From CAINVV01 sp963663675 (GTDB lineage: Bacteria > Bacteroidota > Bacteroidia > Bacteroidales > Prolixibacteraceae): a stretch of DNA of 64,000 nt. Location: positions 2,914,001 to 2,978,000 of the forward strand of contig OY760498.1 in NCBI GenBank assembly GCA_963663675.1, given 5' to 3'. Shown here piece after piece: positions 1 through 8,933 of the stretch. Under the pieces are notes generated by a model. That model ran no database searches and was not told the origin of the DNA. It saw nothing but the letters and a program-made list of their open reading frames with translations. Each line of letters begins with the position of its first letter. The first letter of the stretch is position 1. A program made the position numbers and the translations under genes.

Positions 1-648
1 ATATGGAACAAGTTTGAAGTAAACCGGCGTATTCTCCAGCTTCTTCAGTTCAGAAAGTGCTTCATCATAATTTCCTTCAAGGTAGTTGATGTGTGCCCAA
101 TAATATTTTGAACCATCTCCAACCGGACCTTTTTTATTCCTCAACTGGTTAAAATTGCTTTTGGCCCTGGCTTTATCTCCTGTTTCCAGCAGGGAGACAC
201 CGGAGTTAAAGGTATATTTATCACGTTCGGCTTCGGTCAGGGAGGATGTTTCCAGCTTTTGATACAGTTGCAGTGTTTCCTTGTAGTTTTTCCGGTTGAA
301 TGAGAGGTTTGCAAGTTTGAAGAGTGCAGCATTGATGAAAGGCGATTCGGGCTGTTCTTCGACAAACTTTTTCAGTTCAGCTTCCCCGTTGGAATTTCCC
401 TGCTCCAGCCTGGAAGCTGCAAGGTAATAGACGGCTGCTTCCGAGAGAAATTCATCCTCTTTTGCCCGGACCTTCTCGAAAATATAAATTGCCGAGCCAT
501 AATTGCCTTCACTGAACAATGTGACACCTTCTTTATACAGGCTTGTAGCCGAATCAGGTCCTGTCACGGCTTCCTGCGCAAAACCTGCGATACAATAGGT
601 GAATAATGGGACCAGTATTATTGTAAATCTTTTAATCATGGATCTCAT
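1..648 (-). CDS. secreted TPR-repeat protein (3' part cut off by window edge)
   Basis: The frame is open from an ATG at 648 (alternative ATG at 639) to the window edge, 216 codons with no stop, so the C-terminus lies outside. The first ~25 residues are a signal peptide (MRSMIKRF followed by a hydrophobic run and CIAGFAQE). The rest is a series of helical TPR-like repeats, for example LFSEGNYGSAIYIFEKV and a later NYKETLQLYQKLE. TPR proteins of this type usually act as periplasmic or outer-membrane scaffolds; no specific partner can be named. It is divergent from ftsE across a 146-bp gap. Confidence 0.8.
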   Translation of the reverse strand, partial: MRSMIKRFTIILVPLFTYCIAGFAQEAVTGPDSATSLYKEGVTLFSEGNYGSAIYIFEKVRAKEDEFLSEAAVYYLAASRLEQGNSNGEAELKKFVEEQPESPFINAALFKLANLSFNRKNYKETLQLYQKLETSSLTEAERDKYTFNSGVSLLETGDKARAKSNFNQLRNKKGPVGDGSKYYWAHINYLEGNYDEALSELKKLENTPVYFKLVPY

Positions 649-741
649 ACGAGTCTGTTTCAGTCTCCGATTTATCATGTGACAAGTTTAAAATACCCCT
701 GAATGTGCATTTTGAGATTTCGGAACATCGCCAAAAAAACT

Positions 742-749
742 TAGATTTG
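742..749 (+). promoter_or_regulatory. candidate -7 box of ftsE promoter
   Basis: TAGATTTG matches the Bacteroidota -7 consensus TAnnTTTG and lies 45 bp before the ftsE ATG. A TTTG at 713-716 could be the -33 element, but the spacing is longer than usual. Inference from motif only. Confidence 0.4.
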
Positions 750-794
750 TACTTCGGGGCATTACAAAATTAGGATTTTATCAATACTTATCTC

Positions 795-1508
795 ATGGCA
801 GAAGAAATTATAAAACTAAAAAATGCAGACATTTATCAACAGGATAGTTTGGTGTTGAAAGATGTTAACCTGACTGTCAATAAAGGGGAATTCGTTTATA
901 TTATCGGGAAAGTCGGAAGTGGCAAAACCAGCCTTTTAAAAGTTTTTTACCGTGAATTGCCTATGGTAAACGGGGAAGGGACTATACTGGGATATTCACT
1001 GGACCGCATAAAACTGAAAGAAACGCCTTTACTCAGAAGACGGCTGGGAATAATTTTTCAGGATTTCCAGCTTCTGAATGACAGATCTGTGGAGAAAAAT
1101 TTTGAATTTGTTCTGCGTGCAACCGGCTGGAAGCAGGAAAGTGCTATCAGGGAGCGAATAGATGAGGTTCTCAAACTTGTTGAAATGCCTGATGCAGGGG
1201 GGAAAATGCCGCACCGCCTGTCAGGAGGCGAACAACAACGAATAGTGATTGCACGTGCAATGCTCAACAATCCTCAAGTCATCCTGGCAGATGAACCTAC
1301 CGGAAACCTAGACCCTGCGACTTCTGAAAAACTGATGACATTGCTTCAGGAAATTAACAAAGAGGGTGTTACAATACTTATGGCAACCCACGATTATGAA
1401 ATGATCAGAAAATTTCCTGCCAGGCAGATAATTTGTGAAAACGGAGAATTGAAAGAGCTCGGAACTACTGCCGAACCTCTTGATTTCGACATCTTACTGG
1501 ATAATTAA
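795..1508 (+). CDS. ftsE: FtsE-type ABC transporter ATP-binding protein
   Basis: A 237-residue ABC ATPase with Walker A GKVGSGKT (residues 38-45), signature LSGGEQQR (about 140), Walker B/D-loop ILADEPTGNLD and switch ATHDYE. Size and motifs fit the FtsE/LolD group. FtsE works with the membrane protein FtsX to control septal murein hydrolases during division. No ftsX is adjacent, as is common in Bacteroidota, so FtsE rather than LolD is an inference from overall similarity. The Lys inside the Walker A loop (GKVG) is a little unusual. murB follows 110 bp downstream on the same strand, consistent with a cell-wall role. Confidence 0.8.
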   Translation: MAEEIIKLKNADIYQQDSLVLKDVNLTVNKGEFVYIIGKVGSGKTSLLKVFYRELPMVNGEGTILGYSLDRIKLKETPLLRRRLGIIFQDFQLLNDRSVEKNFEFVLRATGWKQESAIRERIDEVLKLVEMPDAGGKMPHRLSGGEQQRIVIARAMLNNPQVILADEPTGNLDPATSEKLMTLLQEINKEGVTILMATHDYEMIRKFPARQIICENGELKELGTTAEPLDFDILLDN

Positions 1509-1618
1509 AGACAGTTTCGGAAATACTGGTCAGCCGAGGGAAATTATCGTCTGCATCTTATTGAATTAGAATACAATAAAAACTCTACCACTGTCATCAC
1601 TATTCATTTATCAGCTGA

Positions 1619-2641
1619 ATGTATAAGTTAATACCCAATTTTTCTCTCAGGGACAATAACAGTTTCGGGCTTGATATCCGGGCTGACTACTGGCTGACAC
1701 TTGAAAGTCCGGACGACTGGAAAGCGGCAATGGAGGCATTTCCGCATCTTTTGGAGGAAGATAAACTGATTTTGGGCGGGGGCACAAACTTGTTGTTTCT
1801 TTCGGACTTCGACGGATTGATCATTTCTCCCCTGAATTTTGGATTCAAAGTAATTTTCGAGGACGAACTGACAGTTGATGTCGAAGTCGGTGCGGGTGAG
1901 GATTGGGATGATTTTGTCTCCTGGAGCGTCAGCCGAAATTTGTATGGAGCAGAAAACCTGTCATCAATACCAGGCAAAGTTGGCGCAGCACCGGTACAAA
2001 ATATCGGTGCATATGGTGTGGAGGCTGAATCTGTTATCACACAGGTACATGGATTTAACCTGGAAACATCGGAACCCGGAAGTTTTACAACGGAACAATG
2101 TAATTTCAGTTATCGTTCAAGTATTTTCAAAGAGTCTGTTTTAGACCGTTTTCTGATTACTTCTGTTGAGTTCAGGCTGAAAAAGCAGGGAAAACTTGTC
2201 ACAGGGTATGGTGACCTGAAAAATGCCTTGCAGGAATTTGGTGAACCAACTTTGCAAAATTTGAGAAAGGCGGTTATTAAACTCAGGGGATCTAAACTTC
2301 CTGATCCCAAAAAACTGGGAAACGCCGGTAGCTTTTTTAAGAATCCCATTGTTTCTGAAGAGATTGCCGCTGCCCTGGCAGAGTTCCTTCCGGGAATGCC
2401 GGTGTACCAGTCGACTGAGGGATACGTCAAAATTGGTGCGGGATTTTTGATAGATAAAGCCGGCTGGAAGGGATACAAACATTGTGGAGCTGCCGTTCAT
2501 GACCACCAGGCGCTGGTACTTGTCAATACAGGTAAGGCAACAGGTCGTGACATCCTGAAACTTGCCGAAATGGTCCGCAAAGATGTTTATGAAAAATTCG
2601 GCATAATGCTGGAACCTGAGGTCAGGATCATTGGAAAATAG
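1619..2641 (+). CDS. murB: UDP-N-acetylmuramate dehydrogenase
   Basis: A 340-residue FAD enzyme that reduces UDP-GlcNAc-enolpyruvate to UDP-MurNAc with NADPH, the second committed step of peptidoglycan synthesis. Visible hallmarks are the FAD-binding GGGTNLLF and IPGKVGAAPVQNIGAYG, the type-I insertion with YRSSIFK, the catalytic serine in NAGSFFKNP, and the C-terminal catalytic Glu in LEPEVRIIG. Length fits the E. coli-like type I enzyme. murA, the preceding step, is 7 kb downstream. Confidence 0.96.
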   Translation: MYKLIPNFSLRDNNSFGLDIRADYWLTLESPDDWKAAMEAFPHLLEEDKLILGGGTNLLFLSDFDGLIISPLNFGFKVIFEDELTVDVEVGAGEDWDDFVSWSVSRNLYGAENLSSIPGKVGAAPVQNIGAYGVEAESVITQVHGFNLETSEPGSFTTEQCNFSYRSSIFKESVLDRFLITSVEFRLKKQGKLVTGYGDLKNALQEFGEPTLQNLRKAVIKLRGSKLPDPKKLGNAGSFFKNPIVSEEIAAALAEFLPGMPVYQSTEGYVKIGAGFLIDKAGWKGYKHCGAAVHDHQALVLVNTGKATGRDILKLAEMVRKDVYEKFGIMLEPEVRIIGK

Positions 2642-2654
2642 CGGCCGGATTCTC

Positions 2655-3227
2655 TTATTCTATCACAATACCGTACTTATCCAGTAACCCGGCTATTCCG
2701 GAGATGGAGAACCTCGCTTTTTTCAGACGGTTAATTTCCGGATCAATAGTATAGTTGAAGGCTGTTCGAAAATCCGCATTTTCAAGTATGGTATTTTCAA
2801 ATACTGCGCCGGATAAATCACAATTATCAAATAATGAGTTACTTAAATCACATTCAGTAAAATCAGATTCTGCCAGATTACAACTAATGAACCCGGCTCT
2901 CTTGAGGTTTAACTGGTAGAAGGAGGTGAAATTCAGCAGACAACGGTCAAAACTTATCGAGAACAGGAACGGATTGCAGTTTTCAAAATGCACTCCCAAT
3001 ATTTTACTTTCCCGGATAATAACTTCCCTGAAGGCTGTCTGTGAAGTCTTTACAAGGCTAAAATTGCAGTTGGAAAATTTACATTCTGAAAATATCACAC
3101 CCGAAAGGTCGCAACCGGCAAAGTCACAGTCACTGAAGTTACAGAGCTCGTATTCTCCCGAGGGGAAACCCTCCAATGTAAAATCAATCCGGTTATAAAC
3201 CTTTGAATCAAAGTATGGAGCACTCAT
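2655..3227 (-). CDS. pentapeptide-repeat protein, Qnr/MfpA-like
   Basis: The 190-residue protein is almost entirely A(D/N)LxX-type pentapeptides, e.g. CNFSDCDFAGCDLSGVIFS and later DFTECDLSNSLFDNCDLSG, which form a right-handed quadrilateral beta-helix. The C-terminus AGLLDKYGIVIE resembles the dimerisation helix that ends Qnr proteins (LLxxLGI). Qnr and MfpA proteins mimic DNA and bind gyrase; whether this one protects gyrase is inference. There is no signal peptide, so it is probably cytoplasmic. It converges on murB, with only 13 bp between the two genes. Confidence 0.8.
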   Translation of the reverse strand: MSAPYFDSKVYNRIDFTLEGFPSGEYELCNFSDCDFAGCDLSGVIFSECKFSNCNFSLVKTSQTAFREVIIRESKILGVHFENCNPFLFSISFDRCLLNFTSFYQLNLKRAGFISCNLAESDFTECDLSNSLFDNCDLSGAVFENTILENADFRTAFNYTIDPEINRLKKARFSISGIAGLLDKYGIVIE

Positions 3228-3236
3228 TCCAGGTTG

Positions 3237-4541
3237 CTAATTAAGCCACAATGTAAGTGTATCGATCGCTTTTTGCTTTAACGGTTCCGGCATATTGGAT
3301 ATTCTGCTTTTGTGGCTGCCGCCGGGCTGAACAAGTTTCACAACACCTGGATTCTTGCCACCAGTGGCAGCAGAGGCCGACCAGGGGTCGATTCCGCCGT
3401 AAATCATCATAACCTTTGTTGCATTTTTCTTGAGGTATTGATCCACCTCATTGCTGACTGTCGGATCAAATGGGAAAATCTGGTCCTTATTCAGAAAAAG
3501 TTTGTCCATATAACCGTCCGTATTCCGTGTTTCAATCACTTTTTTAAACGGTTTGGTGTCATATGCATAATATCCCAGCTGTCTTCTCGCCTGTACAAAG
3601 AATGGCGCAGTAGCCTTGCCACTTTCAATATCAAAATAGGAGCATGAGCTAACCTTTTGCCAGAATTTGAACAAAATCGTATCATTGCAGGACAAGACCG
3701 GGATCTCCCTGGTGCTGTGACCCCACTGCCAGAAAGAAAATGAAAACTCCAGGACCGAATAATCATAAATCTCCCGCTGAGAGGCTTTAAAAAGGTATTT
3801 ATTATCACTGCACAACTTCTCAAACATAGGCATCAACTTGTCTTTGCGGCGAAGCACCTCCATCTGGAAATCCTTGACCATTTTCCGCTCTTTTCTGGTG
3901 CCAACCTCTTTTTCAATAAAATGAGGATGCCTTTTTTCCTGATCTGAAAAATTCAGGGGGGCAACATAAGGAACGGAAACTTCCACATCGTCAGGGTACA
4001 ATGTACGATGGAAAAGAGTCGTTTCCCCGCCTTTACTCACACCGGTGCTTACCCATTTCTCCTTGTAAATTTGTTTAAACAGCTGGATGATACGATGTTG
4101 ATCTGCAGCTGCATTTTCCACGGTAAGATATTCCCAGTTGATTGAGTCCGGAACTGATTTACCGAAAAAGCGGTGTTCTACAAACAGCTGGTTGGCCTTC
4201 AGGATCGGACAAAGTTCCTCCAGGTACCTTTTACCCGCCGCATAGCCGCCTCCGTATCCTTCAGTAACAAAGACTACCGGCCTGTCGTAAGCCAGGTGTG
4301 AAAGAAAAACTCTTTGTAAAAAATATCCCTTTTCAGGATGCTGATGGTCTACCGGTTGTTTAACTCTGATAGAAAATGCCTCGCTGAAAAAAGAATTCTG
4401 CTGCATCTTCTCTACCGAGACAATATCAGGCAGGGCCTTGATCCTATCCTCTAATGACTGTGCAACAAGCGACTGAAAAGTAACAAAAAGGAATAATGAT
4501 AATAAGGCAAACTGCCGTGTGCTATTTTTAAATCTCAACAT
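3237..4541 (-). CDS. secreted serine peptidase, S28/S37 (PS-10) type
   Basis: The open frame reaches 4622, but ATG 4541 is preferred because it places a clear signal peptide first (MLRFKNSTRQ, hydrophobic run, SLVAQ). The 434-residue protein has an alpha/beta-hydrolase fold: EGYGGGYAAG oxyanion region, nucleophile serine in STGVSKGGETT (about residue 169), Asp in YGGIDPWSAS and His in GGSHKSRI. This order and spacing match the prolyl tri/tetrapeptidyl aminopeptidases (PS-10, peptidase S37). It probably trims proline-containing oligopeptides in the periplasm; the exact specificity cannot be read. Confidence 0.82.
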   Translation of the reverse strand: MLRFKNSTRQFALLSLFLFVTFQSLVAQSLEDRIKALPDIVSVEKMQQNSFFSEAFSIRVKQPVDHQHPEKGYFLQRVFLSHLAYDRPVVFVTEGYGGGYAAGKRYLEELCPILKANQLFVEHRFFGKSVPDSINWEYLTVENAAADQHRIIQLFKQIYKEKWVSTGVSKGGETTLFHRTLYPDDVEVSVPYVAPLNFSDQEKRHPHFIEKEVGTRKERKMVKDFQMEVLRRKDKLMPMFEKLCSDNKYLFKASQREIYDYSVLEFSFSFWQWGHSTREIPVLSCNDTILFKFWQKVSSCSYFDIESGKATAPFFVQARRQLGYYAYDTKPFKKVIETRNTDGYMDKLFLNKDQIFPFDPTVSNEVDQYLKKNATKVMMIYGGIDPWSASAATGGKNPGVVKLVQPGGSHKSRISNMPEPLKQKAIDTLTLWLN

Positions 4542-4643
4542 CCTACTGTATCTAAATTTTAATAAATAATTAAAAATCAAAAAAATAACAATATTAAAAA
4601 TGTCAGAATCCGGCATTCTCAAATAGTGTTGTTACATTCATTT

Positions 4644-4913
4644 CTAGAGTGAAATGACCCCCTCTATTTCGGATGCTTTACGGTAAAGTTCAAGTACATC
4701 ATCAGGATTCTTCATCTCTTGTTTGCAGGAAAGGGCGATAAACCGGATATCCCTTGAAGTCCTATAGGTAATATCTCCTTCAAACTTAAAAAGTTTTTTG
4801 ACCTGATCGAGCTTTACTTTGTCATTTGGTACAATAAACTTAAAATAATAGATGCCGGGCCACTTCTGTTCTGCCCACAGCATGCTTTTAATCTTTTCAA
4901 TATCACTACTCAT
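4644..4913 (-). CDS. DUF493 family protein (YbeD-like)
   Basis: An 89-residue alpha/beta protein of the DUF493 family, which has a ferredoxin/ACT-like fold. Recognised by length and by the pattern YYFKFIVPN near residue 23, the basic patch TYRTSRDIRFIAL, and an ending with a helix then VISL. E. coli YbeD lies near lipoate genes, but no such genes are here and the role is unknown. It lies between a secreted peptidase and a T9SS cargo gene, all on the minus strand. Confidence 0.75.
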   Translation of the reverse strand: MSSDIEKIKSMLWAEQKWPGIYYFKFIVPNDKVKLDQVKKLFKFEGDITYRTSRDIRFIALSCKQEMKNPDDVLELYRKASEIEGVISL

Positions 4914-4944
4914 CTAGCTATGAATTCCATATTATTATTTTGCT

Positions 4945-6249
4945 TTACCAGATCATCTCGACAAATCCCTTCGTTCGTCGTCGTTCTCCATCCCTGCCTT
5001 TAGCATCAGCGACATAAAAATAAACCCCCGGAGAACAAAGTTTTCCATTGAACTTCCCATCCCAGGCAGCCACCTCAGATTCCTCAGGCAGGTAACCATT
5101 TGAAGAAAAATGATGTACCATTTTCCCCCACCGGTTCAGGACCGTAAATTCCAATGACTGAAGAGACCTGGTTTTGATTATAAGTTTGTCATTTACACCA
5201 TCCCCGTTTGGCGTAAATACCGGGGCCACTTTGACCAGGGAGGTGTCAATAATTATGAAATCAGGCAAATAAAAAGTATCGCGGCAAGTCAGATTCTGAA
5301 CAGTTTTTGCTGCGACAAGCTTGACACGGTATTTGCCTGAGTTTTCGTAAGTATACAACGGATCGATATCATAAAGGACTGTAAGAAATGAATCGACACC
5401 TGAAGTACCGCCACCCATGGATTCAAGTACTTTTTTATCCTTAAACAGGTACCACTCATACGAATCCGGATCAGCATTCTGACTCAGATTTTTGAAATCT
5501 ATTTCGGCAGGCGCCTGGGGATAAACATACTGCGGATCCATTTGCTGTTGGGTACTCCACGAAAATTTGGCTACAGGTATCGGGGATGTATAACTGACTT
5601 CGGCACTGTTTATGCAACCGGCACGGTCTGTTACCTCGGCACGGTAGGCAGTATTTGCAAGGGGGAGGGATGAAAGGGAAGGATTCTGAACCGACGCAAC
5701 AAGCTGGCTACCAGTGTACCAGCTGTATTGGTACCCGGAATTAAGTACAACTGGCATACCCGTTGTCAAATCATAATACTGGTAAATCGCGCCCTGAACA
5801 GAAGAAGAAAGGTTTAAACTGGTGCAGGTTGAAGAGACAATGGCTGCGGTAGTCATTATCCAGCCATTCATCACCCATGCCCTGAAAGTATAATTGGTGC
5901 CGTTTTCTGTGAAGGTAACCCTGTAACACCCGTCTGTCAACTGGTTCAGGGTTGAAGTAACACCATTTTCATTAGAGAAGTTCTCGAATTTCAGAGTTAT
6001 AGTACTATATTTTTCCCATAAAAAACTAACAGACGAACCTGCTGACTTTGCTGTCAGGGAACCTGACGGAACTCCTTCCTGGGTACAAAAGAAATAGACC
6101 GGATCATTGGTCGGGAAAGTAGGATAGGATGTTGTTTCCCTGTAGCCGGCATTTCCGGAGGTGAGAGATTGCGACATCAGCTGAAAAGGCAACATCAAAA
6201 TCAGAAAAAAAAGTAAAAATTTCCCTAAACACCTTCGGTTTTTACCCAT
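4945..6249 (-). CDS. T9SS type-B secreted protein (gliding-motility C-terminal domain)
   Basis: ATG 6249 is chosen over the upstream 6345 because it begins a good signal peptide (MGKNRRCLGKFLLFF...QLMSQ); protein length 434. The middle has Ig/PKD-like repeats, e.g. NSGKYRVKLVAAK after an SYEWYLF strand. The last ~90 residues are the class-B sorting domain with FTPNGDGVNDKLII, VLNRWGKMV and the ending KGFVEMIW. Proteins with this domain leave the periplasm by the type IX system and stay at or beyond the cell surface. No catalytic domain is visible; an adhesive or structural role is inferred. None of the T9SS machinery is in the window. Confidence 0.9.
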   Translation of the reverse strand: MGKNRRCLGKFLLFFLILMLPFQLMSQSLTSGNAGYRETTSYPTFPTNDPVYFFCTQEGVPSGSLTAKSAGSSVSFLWEKYSTITLKFENFSNENGVTSTLNQLTDGCYRVTFTENGTNYTFRAWVMNGWIMTTAAIVSSTCTSLNLSSSVQGAIYQYYDLTTGMPVVLNSGYQYSWYTGSQLVASVQNPSLSSLPLANTAYRAEVTDRAGCINSAEVSYTSPIPVAKFSWSTQQQMDPQYVYPQAPAEIDFKNLSQNADPDSYEWYLFKDKKVLESMGGGTSGVDSFLTVLYDIDPLYTYENSGKYRVKLVAAKTVQNLTCRDTFYLPDFIIIDTSLVKVAPVFTPNGDGVNDKLIIKTRSLQSLEFTVLNRWGKMVHHFSSNGYLPEESEVAAWDGKFNGKLCSPGVYFYVADAKGRDGERRRTKGFVEMIW

Positions 6250-6275
6250 AACTTGAAATGTCTGAAAATGAAATT

Positions 6276-6362
6276 GCCATGAGAAGTAAATTCCCACAAA
6301 CCGAAAATGATTCTGTGGCAATTCCATTTGGCCGTTAAAAATCAAAATATAAACTAATGAAA
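6276..6362 (+). repeat. dispersed intergenic element, copy A
   Basis: Contains GCCATGAGAA, then ACCGAAAATGATT (6300-6312), then ATTCCATTTGGCC (6321-6333), then an A-rich end reaching AATGAA. The same blocks in the same order occur at 33544-33649, and the core recurs at 10991, 43739 and 46071. It overlaps the signal-peptide-upstream zone of the minus-strand T9SS gene and points toward uvrD. Function is unknown. Confidence 0.6.
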
Positions 6363-6480
6363 CAAGTTTACAAATTTAAACAACTATCTGTCGTGACAAA
6401 GAATTTATTTACCCTAATTTTTTGGAGGACAGGCCAGCAATTAATTTTTGCCTTTCGTATAAAAGATCATTCTGCAAACT

Positions 6481-6488
6481 TATCTTTG
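6481..6488 (+). promoter_or_regulatory. candidate -7 box of uvrD promoter
   Basis: TATCTTTG fits TAnnTTTG and lies 29 bp before the TTG start. The -33 element is weak (TTTC near 6451). Motif inference only. Confidence 0.4.
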
Positions 6489-6516
6489 CCAGACATATCA
6501 AATTAAAAAGTGCATT

Positions 6517-8841
6517 TTGGCTAATTATCTGGATAATCTGAACGAGGCGCAACAACTTGCAGTAGTTAACTTTGAAGGGCCTTCACTAATCATCGCGGGA
6601 GCAGGATCAGGGAAAACAAGGGTTTTGACCTACCGGATTGCTCATTTACTCAAAAATAGTGTATCTCCGTCATCCATTCTGGCCCTGACATTTACCAACA
6701 AGGCTGCCAGGGAGATGAAGGAAAGAATTGCCAGCGTTGTCGGGCCTAATGTGGCCCGTTATCTCTGGATGGGAACATTCCACTCCATCTTTTCACGCAT
6801 TCTGCGGGCAGAATCTTCCCTGATCGACTACCCTTCCACTTTTACCATCTACGACACCCAGGATGCCAAAAGCCTGCTCAGGACTATAATTAAAAGTCTT
6901 AACCTGGACGAAAACAGTTATAAACCGGGAGTAGTAATGAACAGGATATCAGCCGCTAAAAACAATCTGGTACTTCCGGTTGCCTACAAACAAAATGATG
7001 CGATCCGCGAAGCTGACCAGGCAGCAAGGATTCCGAGAACCGGCGAGATTTATGAAGAATATGCCAGGAGATGCAAAAACGCGGGTGCAATGGATTTTGA
7101 CGATCTTTTGCTCATGACAAATATCCTTTTCAAACGATTTCCTGAAACTTTACTGAAATACCAGTCTTTGTTCCGCTATATTCTTGTTGATGAGTACCAG
7201 GACACCAATTATGCCCAGTACCTGATAGTTAAAAAACTGGCCGAGCTCCATCACAACATCAGCGTAGTGGGAGACGATGCCCAGAGTATTTATTCCTTCC
7301 GGGGAGCCCGCATTGAAAATATCCTGAATTTTAAAAGCGATTATCCTGAATTCAGCGTATACAAGCTTGAACAAAACTACCGGTCCACGCAAACCATCGT
7401 CAATGCGGCAAACAGCATCATTGCCAAAAATAAAAACCAGCTGCAGAAGACAGTCTACAGCGAAAATGATGCAGGTGAGAAAATCAAGGTTCTCAACGCC
7501 CTGAATGACCAGGAGGAAGGTTTCCTGGTTGTCAATGAGATATTTCAGATACGGATGTCTGAACACGACAATTATTCCGATTTTGCCATCCTTTACCGGA
7601 CCAATGCCCAGTCGAGGGTTTTCGAGGAAGTTTTGCGCAAACGCAATATTCCCTATAAAATTTATGGCGGACTTTCATTTTACCAGCGAAAGGAGATCAA
7701 GGATATCCTGGCCTATTTCAGGCTGGTAATCAACCAGAAAGACGACGAATCATTTAAAAGGGTGATCAATTATCCTGCAAGAGGCATTGGAGCCACCACC
7801 ATTGGTAAACTTGAAGAATTCGCTTCTGCAAACAATTGCAGCATGTTTTCTCTTGCCTTGGATCCCATTTTGCTTTCCAGGGCAGGATTAAACGCCGGAA
7901 CCTCAAAAAAAGTCTATGAATTTGCCAACCTGATCATTTCATTTTCAGACAGAACTGTATCAGCCGAGGCATATGACCTGGCACAAAGAATAGCTTCAGA
8001 ATCGGGTATTCTCTCAGAGTTGTACCAGGATAAATCACCCGAAAATATCAGCAGGTACGAAAACACCCAGGAGCTTCTGAATGCTATTCAGCAGTTCACG
8101 ATCAGCGCCATTGAAGAAGGAAGCCCAGCACTTCTGCCAAATTTTCTTGAAGAGGTCTCCCTGCTCACGGATCAGGACAATGAAAAATCTGAAGACTTTG
8201 ATAAAGTGACACTTATGACAGTTCACTCCTCCAAGGGACTGGAGTTTAAAAATGTCTTTATTGTCGGCCTCGAAGAAAACCTGTTCCCGTCCGGATACAC
8301 CGGAACAATAACCCTGTCTGAACTGGAGGAGGAAAGAAGGCTGTTTTATGTCGCATTGACCCGATCGAAAAATCAGGCATTCCTCTCCTTTGCCCAGCAG
8401 CGGTTCAAATGGGGTAAAACAGAATTCTGCCATCCAAGCCGCTTTATAGGTGAGATTGATTCTAAATACCTGAATGTGCAAAACAGCCGGTTTTTTCAGC
8501 ATCATATTTCCGGAGACGAAAATAATAACCGGGAGCGTTTAAGGTCTGACGCCAATTCCTCCTCTGAAAGGTCCTCATTTCTGCCGCCGAAATCCTCTTC
8601 AACACTGGGAAGCAATTACAGGAGAAGCAATGAGCCGGTTTCAAATGAGCCATTTGAATCGGATAATCCTGATTTATTGCGTGTAGGCATGCTTGTCGAA
8701 CACCAGCGTTTTGGAAGGGGAAAAATAGTGGACCTCGAAGGGGTTATGCCTGAAAAGAAAGCCAAAGTTTTTTTTGCAAATGCCGGGGAGAAACAACTGC
8801 TGCTGAAATTCGCCAAATTAAAAATTGTGGACATCCAATAG
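6517..8841 (+). CDS. pcrA: ATP-dependent DNA helicase UvrD/PcrA
   Basis: A 774-residue superfamily 1A 3'-5' helicase used in nucleotide-excision and mismatch repair and in clearing stalled forks. Motifs in order: Q-motif LNEAQQLAV, Walker A GAGSGKTRV, motif Ia LTFTNKAAREM, motif II VDEYQDTN, motif III GDDAQSIYSFRGA, motif V VHSSKGLEF, motif VI YVALTRSK. The last ~50 residues (VGMLVEHQRFGRGKIVDLEG) form the Tudor-like domain that binds RNA polymerase in PcrA. The start is TTG: no in-frame ATG lies close upstream, and the protein begins correctly with ANYLDNLNEAQ. This makes the 5' end slightly uncertain. Confidence 0.95.
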   Translation: MANYLDNLNEAQQLAVVNFEGPSLIIAGAGSGKTRVLTYRIAHLLKNSVSPSSILALTFTNKAAREMKERIASVVGPNVARYLWMGTFHSIFSRILRAESSLIDYPSTFTIYDTQDAKSLLRTIIKSLNLDENSYKPGVVMNRISAAKNNLVLPVAYKQNDAIREADQAARIPRTGEIYEEYARRCKNAGAMDFDDLLLMTNILFKRFPETLLKYQSLFRYILVDEYQDTNYAQYLIVKKLAELHHNISVVGDDAQSIYSFRGARIENILNFKSDYPEFSVYKLEQNYRSTQTIVNAANSIIAKNKNQLQKTVYSENDAGEKIKVLNALNDQEEGFLVVNEIFQIRMSEHDNYSDFAILYRTNAQSRVFEEVLRKRNIPYKIYGGLSFYQRKEIKDILAYFRLVINQKDDESFKRVINYPARGIGATTIGKLEEFASANNCSMFSLALDPILLSRAGLNAGTSKKVYEFANLIISFSDRTVSAEAYDLAQRIASESGILSELYQDKSPENISRYENTQELLNAIQQFTISAIEEGSPALLPNFLEEVSLLTDQDNEKSEDFDKVTLMTVHSSKGLEFKNVFIVGLEENLFPSGYTGTITLSELEEERRLFYVALTRSKNQAFLSFAQQRFKWGKTEFCHPSRFIGEIDSKYLNVQNSRFFQHHISGDENNNRERLRSDANSSSERSSFLPPKSSSTLGSNYRRSNEPVSNEPFESDNPDLLRVGMLVEHQRFGRGKIVDLEGVMPEKKAKVFFANAGEKQLLLKFAKLKIVDIQ

Positions 8842-8875
8842 AAATTTTTAGATTGGATTTGACCGGCTAATTGTG

Positions 8876-8883
8876 TACCTTTG
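8876..8883 (+). promoter_or_regulatory. candidate -7 box before DUF4290-murA
   Basis: TACCTTTG is a full match to TAnnTTTG, 50 bp before the DUF4290 ATG. TTGG at 8854 is a possible weak -33 at 18-bp spacing. It would drive the DUF4290-murA pair. Confidence 0.45.
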
Positions 8884-8933
8884 CCGGTAGTTTATCAAAT
8901 TGCTTTGCAAAGAGCACTTAACTGAAAGTCATC

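Noticed and set aside
6357..6506. 49-codon ORF beginning at the ATG that ends element copy A
   Set aside because: No family features; the candidate uvrD promoter lies inside it. Kept only as part of the repeat observation.
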